A DNA stretch of 64,000 nucleotides, from the NCBI RefSeq assembly GCF_030622045.1, contig NZ_CP130886.1, positions 6,394,001 through 6,458,000 on the forward strand, written 5' to 3'. Shown here in pieces: positions 51,476 through 61,700 of the stretch. Numbering within the stretch: the stretch's first letter is position 1; each line of letters begins with the position of its first letter. A model generated the notes under the pieces. The model was not told the origin of the DNA and made no database searches. It saw only the letters and a list, made by a program, of their open reading frames with translations. The position numbers were made by a program, and so were the translations under genes. Source of the stretch: Planctellipticum variicoloris. GTDB taxonomy: Bacteria; Planctomycetota; Planctomycetia; Planctomycetales; Planctomycetaceae.

Positions 51476-53629
51476 CTACGCAGGCTGAGAGCCATTCTCC
51501 TGAGACGGACTCTCTGGGGCCTGCGGGCGGCGACATGCCCGACGACGGGCGGTGATGACTCCAAGCTGCACGGTTTTCTGGAAGGCGTCGAACGCCATGT
51601 AGATTCCGACCACCAGGAACACGGTTCCCTGCATCCAGAACATTTCGTAGCCGGCCAGGTCGCCGGAGAGAAAGGCCACCGCTCCCGCGAAACAGATGAA
51701 GGCCGTCAGGCTGCGCATGACGATCGAGCTGCGCAGATGCTTGCTTTGATGGAGCGCGAGGGCCGACATCGTCGACACCTGCGAGACCTCGCGCAGCGAC
51801 CTGAGATTCTCGCGAACTTCGTCCTTGTCGACGATCACTCGCGGAAGAATCGGCTGCTGCTCGTCAATGCTGCTCAACGGCGTCTCGTCGCTCGCGACCG
51901 GCTCTGCCTCCGCGACTTCCGTCGGGACGGACGCTGATGGCAGAAGATCTGCCGACCCCATCGCCTGGGCCCGCAGTTTCGCAAAGCGGACGGCAGAGTC
52001 GTCTTCCAGGTCGAGCTCGTCATCGACGGCTGCTTCCAGCACGGACGGCGACGCGGATTCGTCAGCCGGCGACGAGTCCTCACTGGCTGTCAAGGGGGCC
52101 GGCTCCGGCTCCATCTGCTGATCTTCGGGCCGGATTCCAAGGAGTCTGAAGACTGCGGCTGCACGTTCCTCAGGGGTCGACTCGCGGCGTAGTTGGTCGT
52201 CGCCGGACTCGGCCAGGTCGCCCCACGCGATCTCCTGGTCGACGTCGACAGCCGCATCGGGCGCCGGCGGCAGCGAGTCGCCTTCCTCAAGACCGGACAG
52301 GCCCTGTTCGTCGATGACATCCGGTGTCCCGTCCGCAGGGGCCGCACCAACGGGAGATCCGAAGCTCTCGGTAGACGCAGCCGGTCGTTCCGAAATCTGG
52401 CCAGCTTCCCAGCGGCTCCGTTCTTCGGTCATGGCCTCGCGTTCGCGGGCCAGCTCTTCGGTCCGTTGCTGGAGCTGCTGCTGTGCATCGTCGGCGCTCC
52501 GGCGTGCATCGATCAACGCCGCCTCCGCCTCCCGCAGGCGATTCTCCAGCGACTGCAACTCGACAGTGTGAGTTTCGCGGGCGACTTTCTGCTCTTCGAC
52601 AATCTGCTGGTGCTGGCGGTCGAGATCCTTCTGCTGAACCGCGACCGCCTCCCGCTGTTCGTCGAGATCCCTCTGGAGCTGCGCAAACTTCGCGCGTTCG
52701 GCCTGGATCAGTTCCCGCTCGCTCGCGAACTCGTTCCGTTCGTTGACGGTGATCTCGGCGACGCGGGCGCCGACGAGAATCGTCGCCGCCTGCATTTCAA
52801 CGCGCTCGCGCTCATCGGCCAGTTCCGCGGCCTGCTGCTGCAGGATCTGCTTCTGTTCGCGCAGCCGCGTCCGCTCGGCGTTGAACTCCGCCGACTTCTT
52901 GTCCCACTCGGCCTGTTCCTGGCGGATCATCCGCTGGCGGGTCGAGAACTTCTGCAGGTCGGCTTCCAGCGATTCCTTCTGAGTCTTGTACTCAATTCGC
53001 CAGTTGCTCTGAGCCTCGTCGAGGGCCGCCCGCTCCTGTTCGAGAGCGCGGCGCTGCTGATTGAGTTCGGCCGTCCGACGGACGATTTCCGCTTCCAGGA
53101 TCTGCAACGCCGCCGCATGCGAAGAGTGGGACGGCGCGTCGCCCGGCGTTCCGGCGGCGGCACGTTCATTCAACTCGGCCTCGCGCCGCTCCAGCGCCTC
53201 GCGCGCCTCATCCAGCGCCCGCCGGTCGGCTTCGAGTTGGCTGCGCGCGGCGGCCAGTTCTGCCGGCAGAGTGGCGAGCGTTCCTGGGAGAGCAGATTCC
53301 AGCTCCGTCTCGCCGTCAAGAGCGGAAAGCTCCGTCGACAGTTGGTCGAGTTGCTCCAGGACAGGACTGTCGAGCGATTGCGAAAGAGGCGGGGACGGTT
53401 CGCCACTGGAGAATTCGGTCATTGCGGTTTCCGGTTGGACGGCTGCGGCATCGAAACGATTTCGTCGCGATTCCGCGGAGACGGTCGTCTCGCTCAGGCC
53501 GAGATCCTGAATCAGGCCGTCGAGTTCTGGTTGGGGGTCGGTTTCGGTCCGCGGACCGACGCCGCCATGGTGCTCAAGCGGCTCTGCCTGCCGCTCCGTC
53601 GCGGGATGCGAGCCATCGTGGGGTGACAT
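51476..53629 (-). CDS. Coiled-coil protein with two C-terminal membrane segments
   Basis: The 717-residue protein is acidic and disordered up to about 110. It then forms a long coiled coil (about 115-430) rich in Glu, Gln, Arg and Ala (LEADRRALDEAREALERREA, QQKDLDRQHQQIVEEQKVAR). An acidic linker follows, and the protein ends in two hydrophobic helices (SLTAFICFAGAVAFLSGDLA, MQGTVFLVVGIYMAFDAF). It is probably anchored by the C terminus with the coil in the cytoplasm. No enzyme motif is present. GGAAAGG lies upstream of the ATG. Confidence 0.75.
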   Translation of the reverse strand: MSPHDGSHPATERQAEPLEHHGGVGPRTETDPQPELDGLIQDLGLSETTVSAESRRNRFDAAAVQPETAMTEFSSGEPSPPLSQSLDSPVLEQLDQLSTELSALDGETELESALPGTLATLPAELAAARSQLEADRRALDEAREALERREAELNERAAAGTPGDAPSHSSHAAALQILEAEIVRRTAELNQQRRALEQERAALDEAQSNWRIEYKTQKESLEADLQKFSTRQRMIRQEQAEWDKKSAEFNAERTRLREQKQILQQQAAELADERERVEMQAATILVGARVAEITVNERNEFASERELIQAERAKFAQLQRDLDEQREAVAVQQKDLDRQHQQIVEEQKVARETHTVELQSLENRLREAEAALIDARRSADDAQQQLQQRTEELAREREAMTEERSRWEAGQISERPAASTESFGSPVGAAPADGTPDVIDEQGLSGLEEGDSLPPAPDAAVDVDQEIAWGDLAESGDDQLRRESTPEERAAAVFRLLGIRPEDQQMEPEPAPLTASEDSSPADESASPSVLEAAVDDELDLEDDSAVRFAKLRAQAMGSADLLPSASVPTEVAEAEPVASDETPLSSIDEQQPILPRVIVDKDEVRENLRSLREVSQVSTMSALALHQSKHLRSSIVMRSLTAFICFAGAVAFLSGDLAGYEMFWMQGTVFLVVGIYMAFDAFQKTVQLGVITARRRACRRPQAPESPSQENGSQPA

Positions 53630-53868
53630 CAGAAGCCTTTCCGGCGGAAAATCGGTCGCAATGTCGCATTCCCGGGACCGACGGCCCGACGAGCCCTGCA
53701 GCGAACGACGACATGCGGTGAAAATGCAACACGCCTACTGAGGCTATAGGTTGCGTTTGCGAACCGGTCAAAAGCTGCCGGCCGCGCATTCCGCAGAATG
53801 ACGTCATCCGGTGGCTTCAGCCGGTCTGCCGACGCCCGAGCGTAGCGGTTGTCAGGATCGCAGCGACG

Positions 53869-55521
53869 TTAACGCGACGCAGGCTCTGCGGGGACTTCGT
53901 ACAGTCCCGCCAGCAGAACGCCTTGGCGGCGGACTTCGTAACGCGGGTTTCCCGGCGACGACTGCAGCTCAGGCGACAAGTCCGCCCGACGCCAGTAAAT
54001 CAGCCGCCAGCGCGGACGGTCAGCGTCGCCAGCGGCGACCACTCTGAGCCCCCGGCGTCGCAGGATGGGGGATTGCCGGACCAGATCATCCACCTGAAAC
54101 TGATGAAGGACCGGCGCGAGGCCCACGGATTCCCCTTCCGGGACAATACGGGCGGTCGCCGCGAGAAGTTCGCGCGTCAGGCTGTCCCCCCAGTACGTGA
54201 CCTCCTGCCCGGACGCTGCAGCGCCCGGCAATCCGCCGGCCAGCGCACCGGAGCCGCTGAGATAGCAGGGACTGCACGAAAACTGATTGACGCCCAGCAG
54301 CGCAGCCACGCCGACGGCCGCCAGACCGCCGACTCGCCCCGTAATTAGGACAGGCCACTGATCCTGCAGCAGTCGCCAACCCCGGCCAGCGAGCAGCGCG
54401 ACCGGCGGGCAAATGATCAGGAACAGCCGTTCCTGGTCGTAGACCGCGACGCCGGGAAGGGCAAAGACGATCAGCGGGACCAGGACGGCGGCCATCAAGA
54501 CGCCCTCCCGCGGCAGCATCCACTCCGAGCCGGCGCTCGGCCGACGCTGGCGAATGACGCCGAGCAACGCCATTCCCAGCGTGATCAACGGCGTCGTACC
54601 GAGAAACACGACGAATGGAAAATGCCAGGGGACGGAACGGTCGCCGTAGTGTCGACCAAAGTACCAGACGGACAATTCCGCCCGGTTTGTCGTCCGGCCC
54701 AGGTACTCCAGCACATGGCCGACGGGATCCAGCCACAGCCAGGGCCAGACGAAGAAAAAGACGCCGACTGTCATTGCAAACCACAGCAAAGCGGGACGCC
54801 AGCCGAGACGAGGGATCGAAGTCGCCCAGAGAACCGCCAGCAGCGGCATCCAGAGGATGGCCTGAATTTTCGTCAGCAAGGCCAGTCCCGCGGCGACGCC
54901 CGCGAGCAGCGCGGCGCATGTGACATGCTCTCTGCGCTGCGCTGCCCAGACCGAAGCCACCAGCGCGGCGGTGCACGTCAGACTGGTGACGGTCTCCAGC
55001 GCCGCCAGGTGCGCGTGCCCGAACGGGCGCGGCATCAGGACGAGCGCCAGGGCCGTCGCAGCTCCCGCAGCCCGACCCCACCAGACAGTGGCCGTCCAGC
55101 CGATCAACCACACGGTCAACGCAAACGCCGTCGCGCTGCCGGTCCGGGCGCACGCCGTGACGATCAATCCGTCGGGATCGGCGGGAGGAACCATCCAGCG
55201 GGCCAGGTGATGATGCAGCCCGAGCCACAATCGACCGACCGGCGGATGATCCGGGAGATAGGCGGGGTTCGAGAACAGCTCCAGGCCGCTGCGGGGATCG
55301 AGCAGGGCCAGGTTATAGGCGCGGACTCCCTCGACGAGAAACACTCCCTGCTCGACGTTGAAGATCTCGTCGACGGTCACGCCGGGACCTTCCGGAAGCG
55401 ACGGATAGCTGCCGCCGGGATCGAGCTGCAGCAGGACCAGCACCAGCGTCGCGCAGGCGATCACGCCCGGCCAGAAAGCCGGCGAGGCGGTCACAGATCG
55501 ACGATCGAGACGAGGGAGCAC
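53869..55521 (-). CDS. Glycosyltransferase family 39-like membrane protein
   Basis: The 550-residue protein has about ten membrane segments. A first luminal loop has TVDEIFNVEQGVFLVEG and the motif LPDHPPVGRLWLGLHHHLA. The Asp-Glu pair and DHPP are hallmarks of the PMT/ArnT-like GT-C enzymes. These transfer sugars from polyprenyl-phosphate donors to lipid or protein acceptors outside the cytoplasmic membrane. The acceptor is unknown. The C-terminal 120 residues are soluble (LLAATARIVPEGESVGLAPV). No glycan cluster is adjacent. Confidence 0.82.
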   Translation of the reverse strand: MLPRLDRRSVTASPAFWPGVIACATLVLVLLQLDPGGSYPSLPEGPGVTVDEIFNVEQGVFLVEGVRAYNLALLDPRSGLELFSNPAYLPDHPPVGRLWLGLHHHLARWMVPPADPDGLIVTACARTGSATAFALTVWLIGWTATVWWGRAAGAATALALVLMPRPFGHAHLAALETVTSLTCTAALVASVWAAQRREHVTCAALLAGVAAGLALLTKIQAILWMPLLAVLWATSIPRLGWRPALLWFAMTVGVFFFVWPWLWLDPVGHVLEYLGRTTNRAELSVWYFGRHYGDRSVPWHFPFVVFLGTTPLITLGMALLGVIRQRRPSAGSEWMLPREGVLMAAVLVPLIVFALPGVAVYDQERLFLIICPPVALLAGRGWRLLQDQWPVLITGRVGGLAAVGVAALLGVNQFSCSPCYLSGSGALAGGLPGAAASGQEVTYWGDSLTRELLAATARIVPEGESVGLAPVLHQFQVDDLVRQSPILRRRGLRVVAAGDADRPRWRLIYWRRADLSPELQSSPGNPRYEVRRQGVLLAGLYEVPAEPASR

Positions 55522-55583
55522 CGGGCATCCTCTGGGGAATGCTTGAGCTTAACTTGCAGCAAGGAGAGCGAACAGGTTTGGAG

Positions 55584-55620
55584 GAAATGTCGAAGGACGA
55601 AGGCGGAATGTAGAAAGAAG
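55584..55620. repeat. Dispersed repeat (GAATGTCGAAGGCGGAATG type), copy 2
   Basis: AATGTCGAAGGACGAAGGCG and the following GGAATG recur in near-identical form at 22651-22686. Confidence 0.5.
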
Positions 55621-55678
55621 GCCGTCGGGAGTCTCAATCACCGGCATCGACTCTGAAACAGCGAATCTTTATCGTCTT

Positions 55679-55727
55679 GTCCCCTCTCCCGCTGTCTTCA
55701 GTGGGCGAGGGCCAGAGTGAGGGTCTT
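55679..55727. repeat. Dispersed hairpin repeat, copy 2
   Basis: This is an inverted, diverged copy of 12505-12553. GTCCCCTCTCCCGCTGTCTT is kept, while the second stem arm has several changes. Confidence 0.65.
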
Positions 55728-55792
55728 CGAAGATGCCGAAGCATAGTCCACGGAGAAAAGACGGCGCGAGTCACAGCATCGTCAGCGAGTCA

Positions 55793-58700
55793 TCAGCGAC
55801 TCGCCGCCAGCCACGCCGAGAGGACGTCCTTCAGCCCCGGGACGGCGACGTGTTGCGTGGTGGTGAACCGCAGGCAGACGGAATCGCGTCCCTCCTTGTG
55901 AGATTCGACGGCCGGGTCGACCCCCAGCCCCGAAACCCTCCCCAGTGGAATGGCCCCGAGCGGGACGTCGAGGACCAGGTCGACTCCGGCGGGGCGCTTG
56001 GTGACGATGGTGGCGATGGCGCGCGAGCCGCGAGCGATTTTCACGAGGACCTTCTGCTTCCAGTCCCACTTCAGATCAGGGTCGAGCGACTCGATCAGCG
56101 TCACGATCTCTTCCAGCACCGTCGGTTCCCAGAGGACTTTTCCCTTCAGGAATCCCTTCCGCATCATGTGCCACTTGCGGCCGAGCTTCTTCCAGGGCAT
56201 CAGCTCGTCGAGGTCCTGCTGCTCGGGCTGGGCCAGCTCCAGAAACGACTCGCGAGCCTGCGCGAAGAACTTTTCAAAGGCAGGGGTCGCGACGTCGGTC
56301 AACGCATGCAGCGCCAGCGTCACTTCATCCCAGATCCCTTTCGCATGCTTCACGCGGACGCGCGCAGCCCGCCCGTAGACCGGAACGTCGTCCAGATCGT
56401 CGAAGTCCGCGAGATTCAGAGCGGCGGCAAGCTCGGCTTCGTCAAACAGTTGCCGCTTGACGCGGAACTTCACCGTCAGCACCCATTCATCGCCGGTGAG
56501 GGCGTGAATGAACCACCCGGCGAGCTTGTCCGGTCCGCCGACTTCCACGACGCTGCGATTGTTCCAGTTAATCGCCGAAAACCCCGACTCTTCTTCAATG
56601 GCGTCGAAGAGCTGCGCCAGAATCGCTCCTTCCCAGCGGCAGGGCTTGCCGTTATGAGCGATGCGATCGTGCAGGTGCCACTTGCGGCCGTCAGTCTCCC
56701 AGGGCATTTTCGCCCCCTTGCCGACCTGCGAGAGTTCGAGATCACCCTTGCGCTTCGCCGTGACGGAGCGGGGATCGAACGACTCCCGCTCCGCCCGGGC
56801 TCCCTGTTCCAGCACCGGGGCCAGGCATTGAGCGGTGAGGGAGAGTTGAGGGTTGAGAGTTGAGGGTTGAGAGCCCGACGACCCATCGCCGCGCTTGGCC
56901 TTCTGTCCGGCTCTCGACTCTGGACGCTCGACTCTCGACTTCGCCACCACGTCCTCGGGAGTCCCCTCTGCAACGATCCAGCCCCCTTCATGCCCGGCCC
57001 GCGGGCCGATGTCGATCAGCCAGTCCGCCGTCTTGATGACGTCGAGGTTGTGCTCGATCACGACCACGGTGTTCCCGGAGTCCACCAGACTGTTGAGAAT
57101 CTTGAGCAGCTTGCGGATGTCGTCAAAATGCAGGCCGGTCGTCGGCTCGTCCAGCAGGTAGAGCGTCTTGCCGGATTGCGGCCGGGCCAGCTCGGCGGCC
57201 AGCTTCACCCGCTGCGCTTCGCCTCCCGACAGCGTCGGGGCGGACTGCCCGAGCGTCAGATAATCGAGGCCGATCGCGCACAGCACGCCCAGCGTCCCGC
57301 GAATGCGCGGAATGTTCTCGAACAGCTTCTGAGCCTCGCCGATCGGCAGGTTGAGGACGTCCGCAATGCTCTTGCCGTGGAATTTGACCGCGAGGGTTTC
57401 GGCGTTGTATCGCTGGCCCCGGCAGACGTCGCACTCGACCCACACGTCGGGCAGGAAGTGCATCTCGATCTTCTTCTGGCCGTTCCCCTCGCAGGCCTCG
57501 CAACGCCCCCCCTGACGATTGAAGCTGAACCGGGCCGGGCGATATCCGCGGACCTTGGATTCCGGCAACCGGGCGAACAGCTCACGGATCTCTTCAAAGA
57601 CGCCGGTGTAGGTGGCGGGATTCGACGCCGGCGTATTCCCCAGCGGCTGTTGATCGACGACGATCAGCTTGCCGAGGTGCTCCAGGCCGTGCAGTTCGTC
57701 GAACGGCCCCGGCTGCTCGGACGCCCGATGCAGCTTCCGGGCGATCGCCCGCGCCAGCGTATCCTGGATCAGCGAGCTCTTCCCCGAACCGCTGACGCCG
57801 GTCACCACCGTGAACGTCCCCAGCGGAATCCGCAGGTCGACGTTGCGCAGATTGTTCTGCCGCGCACCAAGCAGTTCCAGCCAGCCGCCGCCCGGCGTGG
57901 CCAGCCGGGTCAACGTGCCCCCCGCTTCCTTGCCGCTGGATGGCATTCGTCGCTGGTCCGGAATGGCGATCTGCTCGCGGTCGGCAAGGTACTTGCCGGT
58001 GAGCGAATCCTTCGAGCGCTTCATCGCCTTGGGCGTGCCGTGGGCGGTGATCGTGCCGCCGAGTCGCCCGGCGCCCGGACCAAAGTCAAAGAGCTGGTCG
58101 GCGGCTTCCAGGACTTCCCGATCGTGCTCGACCATCACCACCGTGTTGCCGAGATCCCGGAGCTGCCGGAGCGCCGTCAACAGCCGACCGTTGTCCGACG
58201 GATGCAGGCCGATCGTCGGCTCGTCGAGCACATACAGCACGCCGGTCAGTGCCCGACCAATCTGTCCCGCCAGGCGGATCCGCTGCGACTCCCCCCCCGA
58301 CAGCGTCGGCAGCGGCCGCGCCAGCGTCAGGTAATGCAGGCCGACATCAACGAGGAACGTCAGCCGGCCGGCGGCTTCACTCAGCAGGTCGCCCGCAATC
58401 CGCTTCTGCCGGGCGTCGAGTTTCAGCCCCTGAAGAAACGGCAACGTCTGATTCAGCGGCAGGTCGCAGAGCTGCTTGACGGTCTTCCCGTTGAGCCGCA
58501 CCGCCCCGGCGTCCTCCCGCAACCGGCTCCCGCCACACGCCGAGCACGGAACTTCGCCCACCAGTTCGTAGAGCCGCTGCCGGTACGGAAACGACACGCG
58601 CGACGCCTCCTCGATGGCAGGGTAGAGACCTTTGTACTGAAACGAGAGGGCGGGCTTCGTGGGGAGAACGGGCTTCGGGCTTCGGGTTTCGGGCTTCGCA

Positions 58701-61700
58701 GAGCGCTTCCTGGGCGTTCCCTCTCCAAGCGAGAACCACTGGTCGCCGGCGCCGTAGAGGACGACGCGCTGGTGCAGCGGTTCGAGCTGCGAGAACGGCA
58801 CATCCAGCGGAATATCCAGCTCGCGGGCCATCACCGTCAGCATCTGCTGAAACAGGGCGTTGCGAGCCGGATCGGGCCACGCCGCGACCGCGCCATCCGA
58901 CAGCGTCCGCGTCGGATCGGCGATCAGCGCGGACAGGTTCGTCCCCTGCTGTGTCCCCAGCCCCTCACACGACGGACACCAGCCGAGCGGGCTGTTGAAC
59001 GAAAAGTTGTGCGGAACCAGTTCCTCAAAACTCCGCCCGCACTTCTCGCAGGCACGGAACAGGCTGAACGGCTCAATTTTCCACGTAGACTCCGGCCGGT
59101 CTTCGTCAACCACCGCGGCCCGGATCATCCCCCGCCCCAGATCAAACGCCGCCTCAACCGACTCCGCCAGCCGCGATCGACCGCCCGGAGAGATGGTGAC
59201 GCGATCGACCACGATCTCCACCGCATGTTTCCGCCGGCGGTCGATCTCCGGAACCTCATCGAGACTATACGTCGCACCGTCAATGCGGACCCGCCGGAAC
59301 CCCTGCTCGCGCAGCCGCTCCCACAGTTTCTCGTACTGCTGACCGACCGTCACCTCCTGCGGAGCCAGGATCAGAACCCGCGTCTCCGCCGGATAACTCA
59401 TCAGCCGGTCGATCACGTCGTCGGTCGTCTGCGACTTCACCGGCGCCTGACAATCGGGACAATACTGCTGCCCCAGGCGGGCAAAAAGGACCCGCAGATA
59501 ATCGTAGATCTCGGTGACCGTACCGACCGTCGAACGGGGCGTATGACCGACGGTCTTCTGCTCGATGGCGATCGAAGGCTGCAGCCCGTGGATGTGCTCA
59601 ACCTTCGGCTTGGGCATCTGACCCAGAAACTGCCGGGCGTAGCTGGAGAGTGACTCGACATACCGCCGCTGCCCCTCGGCATACAGCGTGTCCATCGCCA
59701 GCGACGACTTCCCCGAGCCGCTCGGACCGCAAAAGACCGACATCTGATCGCGCGGGATCAGGATGTCCACGTGCTGCAGATTGTGCTGCGACGCCCCGCG
59801 GACGACGATATTCTGATCGGCCCCGTCAACCGCTTCGCGCAGCACTCCACCCGTCTGCCAGCGCGAATGGGCCACCGACGTCTTCCGGGCTGCACTCGAC
59901 AACGCCGGCACAACCTCCGCCTTCTGGCCCTTGCGTCCCTTCCTCACTGTCGAGGGGAGGTTCAGATGCGAACGCAAGGCGCGACCCGTATGCGATTCCT
60001 CGCACGCCGCAATCTCCTCGGGCGTTCCCTCGCAGACGATCCGGCCCCCCCCCGAGCCCCCTTCCGGACCAAGATCGATGATCCAGTCCGCCGTCTTCAG
60101 AACGTCGAGATTGTGCTCGACGACCACCACCGTATTCCCGGCCTCGACGAACCCGTGCAGCACGCGCAGCAGGTGCTCAATGTCGACGAAGTGCAGCCCG
60201 GTGGTCGGCTCGTCGAGAATGTAGACCGTCTTCCCGGTCGAGCGTTTCCCCAGCTCCCGCGCCAGTTTCACCCGCTGAGCCTCGCCCCCCGAAAGCGTCG
60301 GAGACGGCTGCCCCAGCTTCAGATAATCCAGCCCCACGTCGTGCAGCGTCTGCAGCATGTTGCGGATCTTGGGCAGGTTCTCGAAGTGTTCCAGCGCCTG
60401 CTGGACGTCCATGTCGAGTACTTCTGCGATGTTCCGCCCCTTGAAGCGAACCTCCAGCGTCTCCTTCGTGAACCGTCGCCCCTGGCAGACCGGACAGGTC
60501 ACCCAGATGTCCGCCAGGAAATCCATCTCCAGCTTGTTCGCGCCGTGGCCTTCGCAAGCTTCGCATCGGCCGCCGGCCACATTGAAGCTGAACCGGCCCG
60601 GCTTGAAACCCCGCAGCTTCGAATCCGGAAGTTGCGTATAAAGATCGCGAATCAGGTCGAACAGCTTCACGTACGTCGCGGGATTCGACCGGGGCGTCCG
60701 CCCGATCGGCGACTGGTCGATGTCGATCGCCTTGTCGACATGCTCCAGTCCGGTCATTCCGCCGTGGGCGCCCGGCGAACCGGTCGCGCCATTCAGTTCC
60801 CGATTGAGCACCTGCCAGAAAATGTCATTGATCAGCGAGCTCTTCCCCGAGCCGCTGACGCCAGTGATGCAGACCAGCTTTCCGAGCGGAACGTCGACGG
60901 TCACGTCCCGCAGATTGTGGTGAGTCGCGCCCGTGATCGTAATCGCGTGGCCGCTGCCGGGACGGCGGACGGACGGAACTTCGATCCGCCGGGCGCCGGA
61001 AAGATACTGCCCCGTCAGGCTTCGCTTCGACTGCAGCAGGTCCGCCAGACTCCCCTCGGCGACGACTTCGCCCCCCCGTACGCCGGGGCCAGGGCCAAAG
61101 TCGACGATGTGGTCGGCGGCCCGCATCGTGTCTTCGTCATGTTCAACGACAATGACGGTATTCCCCTGGTCGCGCAGATCCTGCAGGCTCCCCAGGAGCA
61201 TGTCGTTGTCACGGGGGTGCAGGCCGATCGAGGGCTCGTCCAGAATGTAGACCACGCCGACCAGCCCGCAGCCGATCTGCCCGGCGAGCCGGATCCGCTG
61301 GCTCTCGCCCCCCGACAGCGTCGGAGCCGTCCGGTCGAGCGTCAGATAGTCGAGCCCGCAGCGCAGCAGAAATCCCAGCCGGCCGCGAATCTCCTTGAGG
61401 ACTTCCTCAGCGATGAACTGCCCTGTCTCGTCGAGGTCGAGCTCGGAAAAGAAAGCCGCAGCCTCGGCGATACTGAGCGCACAAACTTCGGGGAGGGAGA
61501 GTGGGAGGAACGGGCTTCGGGTTTCGGGCTTCGGGCTTCGCAGAGAAGATTCGGAAGCGGCGTCACCCGTGACCTCTTGAGCCTTCCGCCTCTTCTTCCG
61601 AGGAGAACCCTCGGTTTCAACGACATCGGCCTCTGCGAAGCCCGAAGCCCGAAACCCGAAGCCCGCAATCCGGTAGCTCCTCGCCTGCCGGCTCAACCTC

